42,711 nt of DNA from Plantago elongata (taxonomy: Eukaryota > Streptophyta > Magnoliopsida > Lamiales > Plantaginaceae), in NCBI GenBank assembly GCA_036897095.1, contig JAYMSP010000733.1, positions 1 to 42,711 of the forward strand, given 5' to 3'. Shown one piece after another: positions 1 to 9,267 of the stretch. How positions within the stretch are numbered: position 1 is the stretch's first letter; each line of letters begins with the position of its first letter. The notes beneath the pieces were generated by a model that saw nothing but the letters and a program-made list of their open reading frames with translations, searched no databases and was not told the DNA's origin. The position numbers were made by a program, and so were the translations under genes.

Positions 1-238
1 ACTCTTTGATGATTTTCGTGACAGTCTCAGTGTCAGACTTCCTCCCGATTCGACTGCGGGGGTGTGATAGACTATGTAATCCTAGTTAGATTAGACATAT
101 CTATATTTATTAGAGTCCTAGTTAGATTAGTCTTATGCTTCTAATTCCTAATTAGATTATACATACCTTATTATATTTTGTATATATACCCTACATCATT
201 CTATGAATAAACACGATTGATTATTCAATAGTCTTACA
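1..238 (+). mobile_element. 3' end of a Ty1/Copia-type LTR retrotransposon (end of pol plus 3' LTR)
   Basis: Frame 2 from base 2 encodes a short C-terminal tail (LFDDFRDSLSVRLPPDSTAG) of the kind that closes Copia pol polyproteins after the RNase H domain. Its stop TGA (65-67) coincides with the first bases of the LTR. A G-rich polypurine tract (about 56-62) precedes the LTR. The LTR runs TGATAG...TCTTACA, about 65-238 (174 bp), with TG/CA ends, a TATA-rich stretch at 181-188 and an AATAAA signal at 206-211. The rest of the element lies left of the window, so the target-site duplication cannot be tested. The family call rests on the tail, PPT and LTR ends; the exact LTR start (63 or 65) is uncertain. 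Confidence 0.72.
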
Positions 239-540
239 GAATTAAACTATATGTATATATACATGATGATCTAGATGGAGAAAAGTGTAGTTCAAAGGTT
301 GTGGTTGAGAAGGCTGACGTGGAGGAGAAGAGTATAACTTATAAGTGGGTTGAAGGAGATTTTCTTGACTTGCACAAACATCTTGCTGTAATGATTCATG
401 TCAAAACCAAACAAGGGAGTAACATTGTTACATGGATAACGGAGTACGTTCTCAGGGAGCCTGATACTCCGCATCCACATGAAATGGTGAAAATCCATAT
501 CAAATTCACTAGTGAGATCGATGCTCATGTCCGTGGATGA
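239..540 (+). pseudogene. Major latex protein (MLP)/Bet v 1-like C-terminal fragment
   Basis: An open frame ending with TGA at 538-540 encodes about 100 residues resembling the C-terminal half of plant MLP-like proteins (Bet v 1/START-like fold, hydrophobic ligand binding). Visible family-like segments are ITYKWVEGD, then a beta-strand stretch around VTWITEYVLRE, then the terminal helix ending TSEIDAHVRG. MLPs are about 150 aa with one intron after about 60 residues; here only the second-exon part is present. The frame opens just after the Copia LTR (ends 238), and the sequence IKLYVYIHDDLDG upstream of the conserved part fits an MLP exon 2 start. The N-terminal exon, if it exists, is beyond the retrotransposon and outside the window. 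It could be an inactive gene remnant or an exon separated from exon 1 by a Copia inserted in the intron. Confidence 0.62.
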
Positions 541-1216
541 ATATTACATCAAAATCGTAATTCGTTTATGTTCTAGTTCTACTCGATCAGATGAGTGTTT
601 GGATGAATAAGGTGATTAATAAGATTTTTCAGATTTCTAATTGAAAAGTAGCAATCACGGAGCAATGTTTGCTGAGAATTTCAATTTTACTACTATTACG
701 TACTCTCATAGTCATATATTATGTTGCATGTTCCAATCACTTATGTTGTAATTCGAATCTCATTTAATTATATACACATTACATGTTCTTAGTCTTTTCA
801 TAAATTATTGTATGTCCAGTCACTTATATTTGCATATATATGATCAAGTCAATGACAATACAAACCTTTTCGATATAACCCGTGTCGTAGTGGACCAACT
901 ACCAAACTAAATGGTAAATGGTCAATTTAATATCAATCACCAAAATTACATTACTGAAATTGTCAAAGTACGTGCACCATCAAACACAAATAAAAAATGC
1001 TCCAAAATAATAAAAATACATCTAAAAATATAACTAGACTTTCTTGATAATCTCTTTTCATGACTTTATTGTCTTTGGGGATCATCAGCGGCTGACGGCG
1101 GAGGAACATGAGTTATATGCTATTCTCGTAACCTCTTATGAATCCTAAATTTTACATATTTGAAAGATCATCAAAGCTATTCTCGTAACCTCCCATGAAT
1201 TCTAAATTTTGCATAT
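541..1216. other. Intergenic DNA with a 57-bp tandem repeat
   Basis: No coding potential is visible. Two copies of a 57-bp unit lie in tandem from 1119 to about 1229 (GCTATTCTCGTAACCTC is the start of each copy, at 1119 and 1176), overlapping the 3' end of the NAC pseudogene. The rest is AT-rich and unremarkable. Confidence 0.6.
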
Positions 1217-2289
1217 TCAAAAGATCACCATCATATCGAAATACAGATCACTAATGTCATCATCCGTGGTGTTGTCAAGTGGAAAATCATGAACCTGGTC
1301 GTTGTTGTGTCCATTACCGAATGAATTCTGGTTGTGGCTAGAGGAAGGACCGGGATCTATTCCCTAGGGAGGGATGCATGGTGGAGATAGTCCATGATGA
1401 TTGTAATTACTACTGTTGGTGAAAGGACTGTGATGACCAACATCACCCATGTGAGGACGATGAGTATTACCGAATGAATTGTAGTTGTGGCTAGATGAAG
1501 GACCGGGATCCATTCCTAGAGGGGGGATGCATGGTGGAGATAGTCCATGATGATTGTAATTATAGCTATTGGTGAAAGAACGGTGATGACCAGCAACACC
1601 TCATGACGATGAGTATTAGCAACATCAAGACCCATGAAAGTCATGAATGATGAGAGGGCGATGAGCAGCAACAACATCACCCATGTAATTATTTTGAATG
1701 GGATGTTGAAGATTAGCAGCAACATGATGACCTAAACCATTAGCAACTTCAGCCAAATCATTGTGCCTCGCATCATTGACCTCTTGTAAAGGTGAATTTT
1801 CATCATTTTTGCTCACCTCTGGATCCTTCGTTGCATTCTTTTTCATCTGCTTCTGATAATTCTTATACATGAGTCGACACAATACCCAATCATTAAGCTG
1901 CAAAATCCATTAACACCATCAATCAGAAACTATTTAATTCAATTTAATCAAAATCACCATAAAATAAGTGATGAATTAAGATATGAACATAAATATACAT
2001 ACCTTCATATCTTCGTCGGAAGTCTTTTCTCAGGGTGGATCTGTAGTCATATATTCATGCATGATCCAATTAGTCTTACACTCTTGATACTTATGATCAC
2101 CTTCATGGAAAACTTATGAATTCTTATGTCCAATTACTATATCACCATTTTTACGATGGTTTATATCTTTATCAGTCCAATAGCCTAATTCTCCCGTGAT
2201 GTGACTTGGACGCAATCCGTTTGCATACTTGTGTTGCCTTGGTGTAAAAAAGTATCATTCTTGTGCACCGAGATATGTCCGGTGGTTCC
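1217..2289 (-). pseudogene. NAC-domain transcription factor pseudogene (C-terminal half only)
   Basis: On the minus strand two exons can be spliced. Exon A (2289-2003) carries NAC subdomains C-D: a YFFTPRQHKYANG motif (plant NACs have WYFFSPRDRKYPNG), then GYW, then KTNWIMHEY. Exon B starts at 1897 with LNDWVLCRL (subdomain E, usually LDDWVLCRIYKK). The junction ATG AAG|CTT AAT is in phase and uses GT-AG. The invariant Trp before YFF is TGA, a TAA follows GHKNS, and a TGA follows TDP, so the DNA-binding domain is broken. The C-terminal His/Asn/Ser-rich region holds a 51-residue repeat, a frame shift and another TAG, ending at TGA 1217-1219. Subdomains A and B (LPPGFRF...) were not found upstream. 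Clearly non-functional as a NAC factor. Confidence 0.8.
1313..1620 (-). repeat. 153-bp tandem repeat in the NAC pseudogene 3' part (about 2-3 copies)
   Basis: A block beginning ATTACCGAATGAATT occurs at 1313 and again at 1466, a period of 153 bp (51 codons). A third, partial copy covers about 1525-1620. In the minus-strand protein each unit contains DPGPSSSHN and NYNHHGLSPPC. The third copy is shifted in frame by an indel. The period is a multiple of three, as expected if the repeat expanded while the gene still coded. Confidence 0.8.
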
Positions 2290-4266
2290 CTACAATACAT
2301 AAACAAGAAATTCACCTAATTAAAGAAGTATATCAAACCACTTGTAACGGGTTGCACTTATTGGGAAAGGGTCAGCAAGCACAAGTCCTCAAGCCGAAAG
2401 GAGGAAATAAAGCATGCATGAACATATCGCAGATAAAAGATTAAAAAAAATAAGGAACTCTTCATATTGCGGCTACCTTTCGATTACCATTAATATACTT
2501 ATTCAACTTTCTATTATCTATATATGCTTTTAATTTTGCGTTGTTCTCCCTAATTGTACGATTATTGTCTCGGAGTGTATATGTCATGTTCGTTGATGCT
2601 CTCAAATTAGTACTTGATAAAATACAACGTAACTACAATAGTTCTTGTAATTAGACTTTAACTACGAGATTGTTCTCAATGAGCTAACTAGGTCTCTATG
2701 ACGTTTTCGAGTATTCAAATATAACAGCTTGCAAGTAATAGCTTGTAAGGTTGAGTTTGGTTTGAAAAAGTAAAATAAATGAACTAAAACATATTTGAAT
2801 CAAGAGATAGCAAATAGACACGGTAGCATTTCATACTAATTGATTACGAATTAGACCTACTGTCAATATGTTGTCAAAGTTATTTGTCCAAATAAACTAC
2901 CAATATCAGTTTAACCAAAACATTCTTTGATGATGTGAGGTAGAGAAATCAATCGATTGTTAGACGACTGATTAACTTGAATGTGTTTGAAGATTTAGAG
3001 TAAGACTACTGAAATTGGGGTTTTTACGAAGTCTGAGAAAAAGGTTAAAACACGTATGAATGAATCCTAGGTAAAGATCCTAATTTGATTAATCATACAT
3101 GACTACTGCATCTATCAAAGAAATTAGGTACTCATAACACAAGCATAACATTCACGATGACATTCATAATTGAATTAAGCATGATGATAGATATTATAAG
3201 CATAAACCAATCAATCAATCACAAGAGAAAATGAAATTGCGAAAGAACAAGTAATTCGATTGATAATCTAACTCAAGGATCAAAATCCAATGTCAAGATG
3301 TGATTACAAAACTAAGGTTTCTTGCTTGATAGTGAAATAAAACGTAAGAAAAGAAGTGATATCTGCATAAATAAACTAGGTGAAATAAAAGCAGAAAATA
3401 GATTCTACAGTGCAGTTCGCGACCAGGGAAGTCTGCCCCTCTAGTTATCCACTGCAAGTCACGACCTGGTGGTATGGGTCGCAACCAACATACTCGCCTC
3501 TTGGTTATCCACAACACCTCGCAACCTGGGGTATGGGTCGCGACCTGCGACATCGTTAGCCGAATGAACAGTAACCATCGTGGTTAGAGACTAACACATG
3601 TCATTGGTGATTCACCTTGACATAACAATCTCCAATGAATCAGAACCACAAACTACTTCTCAAAGAACACATAACTAGACTAGAAGGATTACAAGTGAAA
3701 TAACTAGTATAGGTATTATAAACTAATTGGGATCTTGTATTTATAATGTTCTATTAGGTATATACAAAATCCGTAAAAAATCTTCTATATTCTTGCAGAT
3801 TCTTCAATCTTGATGGTTAAGATATTGATTCCAGATTCTTCTTCTTTAAATATGATCTTCTCTTTGATTTATTTCCTTCTTTGAGTCTTTCTTTGATCTC
3901 CCTCCTTGTATATCTTTCTCTCTTCGATTCTCACGGTCTTGTCTTCTTTGCTTAACATATATACAACAATGAAACACAACTATTGAACTAGGTAAAATAG
4001 TTAGTGAAGGGAGGCAATATTCCTTAAATACGTTGGTGTATCCGAGAGGGCTATTTAGTAAACTGTTGATGTAATAATGTGTATAAAAATAGTGCACAAA
4101 CACTACTGAATCAACATATTGATAACAATAAACACTAGAGATGCAAAAAAAGTGAATTCTCTGGTGGGTAGGCAAGAAGAAGATTTAGTAAGTTCGTTTC
4201 CAAAGTAATAAGAACTTAGAGTTAGTCCGAAGGTCCCTCACTGGTGATTAGCTACTGTTGCTGCTA

Positions 4267-4269
<3 letters not shown>
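2290..4269. other. Gene-free repetitive DNA, unclassified
   Basis: No credible gene is visible. A GCGACC-containing direct repeat lies at about 3410-3553. On the minus strand, a TATAAATACAAG TATA-like motif near 3728-3740 with surrounding non-coding sequence could belong to a decayed LTR, but no TG/CA-bounded pair was found. A minus-strand open stretch at about 2475-2585 (43 codons, Asn/Lys-rich) is not recognised. Confidence 0.4.
3410..3553. repeat. Short direct repeats with CGCGACC / GTATGGGTCGC motifs
   Basis: The motif GACCTGG...GGTATGGGTCGC occurs at about 3463-3482 and 3514-3541, with a related GCGACCAGGG at 3419-3428. The flanking TTGGTTATCCAC-like block is also repeated (about 3444 and 3503). 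The spacing is irregular (about 50-60 bp). The GC-rich content stands out from the AT-rich surroundings and looks like the non-coding part of a transposon. Confidence 0.6.

Positions 4270-4314
<45 letters not shown>
4270..4314. repeat. (CT)n microsatellite
   Basis: A perfect CT dinucleotide run of about 22 units, flanked by unique sequence. A likely polymorphic marker. Confidence 0.95.
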
Positions 4315-4317
<3 letters not shown>

Positions 4318-5172
4318 TGGATAATGACTCAAAAGTAAAACCAGGTGGTAAGTTTGTTACAAGTGCAATTAATTTCTCATGATTTTGTACTCAGCTAGTC
4401 AGGTCGAATTAAAGGGGATTTTAGCACATGACTCAATTTGTTTAATGTTCTAAGGTTGACACTTCTACTCCCCTAATTACATGTTATTCATTTCGAGTTT
4501 CAAGAGCGCCATCGTATGTTCGATGCATGACGTTATTGGGCTCGTCTGTCTTACTGTTTTGCAGGTGCCTATTTTACCGAAGGTTGGCACTTTTGTGCGT
4601 GTCAGTTTGGTGTACGTATCATCAACCTCATGGACATGTGGCTTTTCAGCCACGTCGGTATGTGATGGTAAGAGTATGCATGAGTATGAAATGATGCAAT
4701 AACTTAGGGATTTCTCAACCTAGTAATCACGCAAATAAAAGCCGATATAAAATACTTTATTTGGCGCAAAATAGGTTTCTCACTTAGCTTTGTGGACCAC
4801 AGAACTAACATGACTTCCTTTTTACATGGGAAACAAACTTATAAGATTTTGCTTAAGGCATGTCAATACTGATCGAAAATCACTCAAAGCGTAAGCATCT
4901 AAGTGGTTTAACGTTAGCAATAGTAATTCTACTTATAACTCAAACTCAGACCAAACAACATAAATACAGACATCAGTCACATAGTGGATAACATACTCCT
5001 AAAAAATAAATACATCAATGAGAAGCAAAAAGGCAACATAATCCTAAGTCATACACATAAAAAAGGCAAGATAATATGAAATACGCTTTACACGTGTAGC
5101 ATTTTATCGGTTTTCTATTATATTACTATTATGAAAGTGAAGAGTATCAGGATAGTAAGCAGACCAACTTTT
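4315..5172. other. Intergenic DNA, nothing recognised
   Basis: An open stretch of 73 codons at 4481-4702 (+) has no recognisable motif and no promoter or splice context. Otherwise the sequence is AT-rich and non-coding up to the LINE poly(T) end. Confidence 0.5.
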
Positions 5173-5329
5173 AATGCTCCTTTTTTTTTTTAGAGAAGAA
5201 TTAATTTCGTTCAAAAAATAAGAAGTTACAAGTGAAGCAAGTAAGCCTACAATGGAAGAGAGAAAAACAGAGTTCTCAAAGAAAATACAACATCAAGTAC
5301 TACTGCAATGCTCGATCCTAGAATGATTA

Positions 5330-6950
5330 GCAGGAGATCAGACTGGTTCAGAGAATTCAAAAGGTAGAGTTCCAAAACCATTAGAATTGCTCCCTATGTT
5401 TCTACTCAACAAGTCAGCAAGCGCATTCGCTTCCCTCTTGATATGCCTGACTTTGGAAGACTGAAAATTGGCTAGCAGTTCTTTGATTTCAAGAGAAATC
5501 GGTCACGCAATACCACGATCTACCCCAGCTTTGATTAACACACCGAACAACTGAAAGGTAGACCCTTTCTAAAATGATTAGGTGAAATCCCATATCCTTA
5601 GCCAAGTGTATCGATAAACGAGCTGCATACGCTTCGGCGACCTCAACAGCTAGCTTGCCTTGCAGTTTTGACGTACCAGGCCAAGACTAAGCCAGTGTGG
5701 TATATGGCGACTATTGTTATCCTGTCAAAAGTCGAATTGCTAGCAGACTAAGGACCTAAATCCGTGAATTGTTGAGCAAAAATTCCTTGACCAACAGGAG
5801 TATAAGTGTTGGCCTTGAAAAATCCAAGGTGATGACGTGCAAAGTTGACATATTAAAGAGGATCGTAACTGAGTTGTTCATGGAAGACCCGATTACGATT
5901 GTACCAAATGCACCAACAAGAAACTACGAAGAACTCAAATTCCCCAGTATCCATACGAACTCGTGCACCATTCACCCAATCCCAAGGTGAATCACATGGG
6001 AAGTAGATTTTAGAAGCGGGGACATTAGAAAGAGCCCAAAACATGCGGGAAAAATGGCAATCACGCATAAGATGTACGAGAGACTCGAAAGAGCCATTGC
6101 AAACCGAGCAAATTTCCTCCAACACATGTCTCCGTTTGAGCTCGTGAGAGGTGGGAAGAGAGCTATGGAGAAGTCGCCAAAGAAAATGTTTAATCTTGCC
6201 CAGGATCCTAAGATTTTATACGAAGGACCAGTTTCTAGGAGAGACCGAGGAAGGGCTGCCAAGCATGGAAGCACGTTGTTGCTTCTTAATATCCAATGCC
6301 AGGTGATAGGATGTAGAGACAGAATATTGACCATTCTTAGAATGATGCCATGTCAATGTGTTCTAGTTGGCCAGTGGGATTTTCAAGATTTCATCCATGT
6401 CTTCTTGTCAGAACAAATGATTGAGTATGGGCAAGTCCCATTCGTCGAGGGAGGGATGAAGAAGAAAAGAAACGACGAGGGGTCCCTCATGGTGGATATC
6501 CCGGGTTCTTATTTTGAAGGAAGGTGTTCCCGAAATCCACTTATCATTCCATATGTCAATCTGTTCGCCATTGCCAACTCTCCAACGAATACCTGGATTA
6601 TCAAGTTCTAAAGCAACACAAATGCTTTTTCAAGTATAAGAAGAATTAGATTTAGGAACCACGTGAAGAATATCAGAATGGTGAAAGCATTTAGCTTTGA
6701 AAGCACGGTCAAAAGAGAGACAGGATACTCAATAATTCTCCAAATATGTTTTCCAAGAAGAGCTAAGTTAAAAACATGGAGATCTTGAAATCCAAGACCT
6801 CCATCCCTTTTACTAAGAGTCATGGTTTGCCAGTTCACAAAATGCATCTTATTTTTACCTTCGTCACTCCACCAAAAATTATTAATAAGAGATTCAAGAT
6901 CTTTAATGAGATAATCATGGATCTTAAAACAACTCATGACATAAGTGGGA
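5330..6950 (-). pseudogene. LINE RT C-terminus, zf-RVT and RNase H remnants
   Basis: The frames covering 6937-6608 (FWWSDEGKNKMHFVNW, GGLGFQDLHVFNLALLGK) are the C-terminal RT/linker portion. LWRLLHSSLPTSHELKRRH followed by CSVCNGSFESLVHLMRDC (about 6200-6060) is the zf-RVT zinc-binding module of plant LINEs. AFHEQL-type linker sequence follows. The RNase H portion (about 5750-5330) is heavily mutated. The + strand 185-codon frame across 6054-6611 is antisense to this and not a gene. Confidence 0.78.
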
Positions 6951-7309
6951 ATGCTTGAAAAACATATTTGATGAGAACTTTTTTGCCGACTTTAGATAAA
7001 AGTTTTCCTTCAAAAGATTGAGCCTTATTCCGTACCTTTTCACGGAGCCAGCCGAAAACTTCTTTTTTATTTTTCCCAATGGTGGTTGGCAAACCAAGAT
7101 ACTTCTCATGTTTATCAACTATATGAACATTAAGAATAGCTTGGATCTGATTTTGCAAAGAGACATTAGTATTTCTACTAAAAATGATAATAGACTTTTC
7201 CAAATTAATTTCCTGACCAGATCCCAAGCTATAGGTACGCAAGACATTAATAATAGAGCAAGCATAATCAACAAAGGCCTCACTAAAAATCATAGTATCA
7301 TCAAAAATT

Positions 7310-8372
7310 AAAGGTGAGAGATAGAAGGAGCACTGGAACTGACCTTGACACCTTTTATATCGCCTCTACTAGCAACACTATCAAAAAGAGAGCAAAGGGC
7401 CTCAGTGGAAAGCAAGAATAAGAAGGGAGAAAGGGGATCTCCTTGGGGAATGCCATGAGAAGGAATAATGTGATGGTGGTTGCCATTAAACATGATAGAA
7501 TAGAACACAATGGACTCACAAAGCATAATACGGTAGCAACAAGGTTAGGATGAAAACCAAGTTTCAGTAAAACACGCTCAATAAAAGGCCACTCCACTCG
7601 ATCAAAAGCTTTACTCAAATATATTTTCAAAGCAAAGAAAACCTTCTTACCACTGGTTTTCCATTTACGGTAGTGATTAATCTCGTAAGAGACCAAAACA
7701 TTGTCCGTGATAAGCCTACCAGGTATAAAGACAGATTGATTCTTACTAATGATTGAGTTCATAAAAAGCTTACCAGGTATAAAGACAGATTGATTCTTAC
7801 TAATGATTGAGTTCATGAAAAGCTTAAGACGATTAGTAATACACTTAGAAACAATTTTATAAACAACATTAGATCGAAATTGGTATCATTTAGGGATAAG
7901 CACAATATGAGTGTAATTCAACTTGACATCAAGGTTCCCATTATTAAGAAAGTTCAAGCAACAGTTAACAACATACCTACCAACAATCCGTCAATATTTC
8001 TGAAAGATTAAAACGGGGAAACCATCCGGACCAGGGGATTTGAGGGGAACATTTGGAAGAGAGAAGTTTATACCTCATCGGGAGAATAAGCACGATACAG
8101 CTCGTGATCATTTCCTGGCTGACCTTGGGAACAATATCAGTCAGTGCTGCAGCTAGATTGTCATCCGTAGGCTGGATAGAAGTAAAGATATCAGTTAAAT
8201 AGTTCACTGCGATGGAGCCCATGCCCTCCATATCCGTTCGCAGCAGCCCAGAAGCATCCCTAAGACCTCTAATGTTGTTTTTGGCAGAACGTTGCGAGGC
8301 CTTGGCAAGAAAAAAACAGGTATTTAGGTCTTCTTCTTGGATCCATTGAACTTTGGATCTTTGCTTCCACAT
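7310..8372 (-). pseudogene. LINE reverse transcriptase, broken
   Basis: Two frames cover the fingers and palm. Landmarks are KVQWIQEEDLNTCFF (pre-RT linker), QSVFIPGRLITDNVL, then ALKIYLSKAFDRVEW and, in another frame, HGIPQGDPLSPFLF. In the first catalytic motif the Asp of LKIDLSKAFD is Tyr (codon TAT near 7636), which alone would abolish polymerase activity. Frame changes occur between the palm blocks. A 54-bp tandem duplication at 7712-7819 repeats 18 residues around KNQSVFIPG. Confidence 0.82.
7712..7819 (-). repeat. 54-bp tandem duplication inside the LINE RT
   Basis: A block starting AAGC(C/T)TACCAGGTATAAAG occurs at 7712 and 7766 with nearly identical sequence, a period of 54 bp (18 codons). 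High identity suggests a recent slippage or unequal-exchange event after insertion. Confidence 0.9.
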
Positions 8373-8610
8373 AATATTCTCCTATTCAAGAATTTCATCC
8401 AGTTATCCTTTCAATTCAGCTTCACGAATTTTAGAGCTGTTTGTAACATGGCCTTCCCATAATCGTGAATTTGCTTGTGCAGGTCACAAGTTTGGTTATT
8501 AATGCTGCCAAATTCCCGTTTTTCCCAATTTAGAACAATTTTACAATTTTCCGTAGTGGACAGAAAGTCAGCTTCAGTATTCCAACCTTGTGAGATAATA
8601 CTCCTTTTTT

Positions 8611-9267
8611 ACCCTTGATTTTTGATTTTTTCTCCCTTGCAACACATTACATAGTTTAATTTTGTTAAAAAGAATGTAATATATAATAGTTCTATAATAA
8701 TTTAAATTATTAATTTATAATTTATTAATAAAAATAATAAATTGAAAGTTCGCATACGAATATTGTACGACAGTTATCTAGTTTATCCATCACGAGAACA
8801 AAAATAATAATATTGTGAAAAATGCAACGGGTGACATTTGCCTTCCTTAGCACTCTCACTCTCAGTTTCCTTCGCCAACAATCCACAGAACTAGTACATA
8901 CCCAATTAATTATTCAAATAAAATACTTATAATATTAATAAAATCAATATAAAAACGAAAGAAATCCAATAATAAATTAGATACTTAATTAACATTATAT
9001 ATATCACCTCAATCCATTGATTCCTCAGTATCATCTTCTTCATCTCCTCAATTCACATTTCGCTAAGAGTAAAACAGCGGCTCACGGCTACGCGTTGATT
9101 CTCTGCTTTCTCTACCGTTTCGTCTACCCTTTTCTCTGCAAATCTTGGGTATGCAGCTCCTCCTTTTCTTGAATTGTCTGTCAATTTTGGAGTTAGGGTT
9201 TGTAATTTTATTCTAAATTGTGCTTTTGTATATTCAAGGCGATCACTCTGCGGCTTACTGGAACGCG
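8611..9267 (+). promoter_or_regulatory. Upstream region and 5' leader of NBR1
   Basis: The AT-rich sequence carries a TATATATAT stretch at about 8996-9004. It is followed by a CT-rich leader (TCATCTTCTTCATCTCCTC) typical of plant transcription start regions, giving an inferred start near 9025-9045. A possible leader intron runs from GTATGCAG (about 9150) to TTCAAG (about 9239), before the ATG at 9268. The region abuts the right end of the LINE at 8610, so only about 650 bp separate the transposon from the coding start. The promoter and leader intron are inferred from composition only. Confidence 0.5.

Larger units (their letters stand above)
5187..8596 (-). mobile_element. 5'-truncated L1-type LINE (family A), inactive
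   Basis: The minus-strand order is: linker, reverse transcriptase (about 8372-6610), zf-RVT zinc-binding region (about 6200-5970) and RNase H remnant (about 5750-5330). A poly(A) tail (T run at 5181-5191 on +) ends the element. The endonuclease and ORF1 are missing, so it is 5'-truncated. A likely target-site duplication flanks it: AATGCTCCTTTTTT at 5173-5186 and AATACTCCTTTTTT at 8597-8610 (13/14 identical). Every domain is split by stops and frameshifts. The 3' kilobase is homologous to the LINE fragment at 21757-22820. Confidence 0.85.

Noticed and set aside
4481..4702. 73-codon + strand open frame
   Set aside because: No motif, no splice or promoter context; length expected by chance.
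6054..6611. 185-codon open frame on the + strand
   Set aside because: It is antisense to the zf-RVT/linker portion of the LINE, which has clear protein homology on the minus strand; the + product has no recognisable motif.
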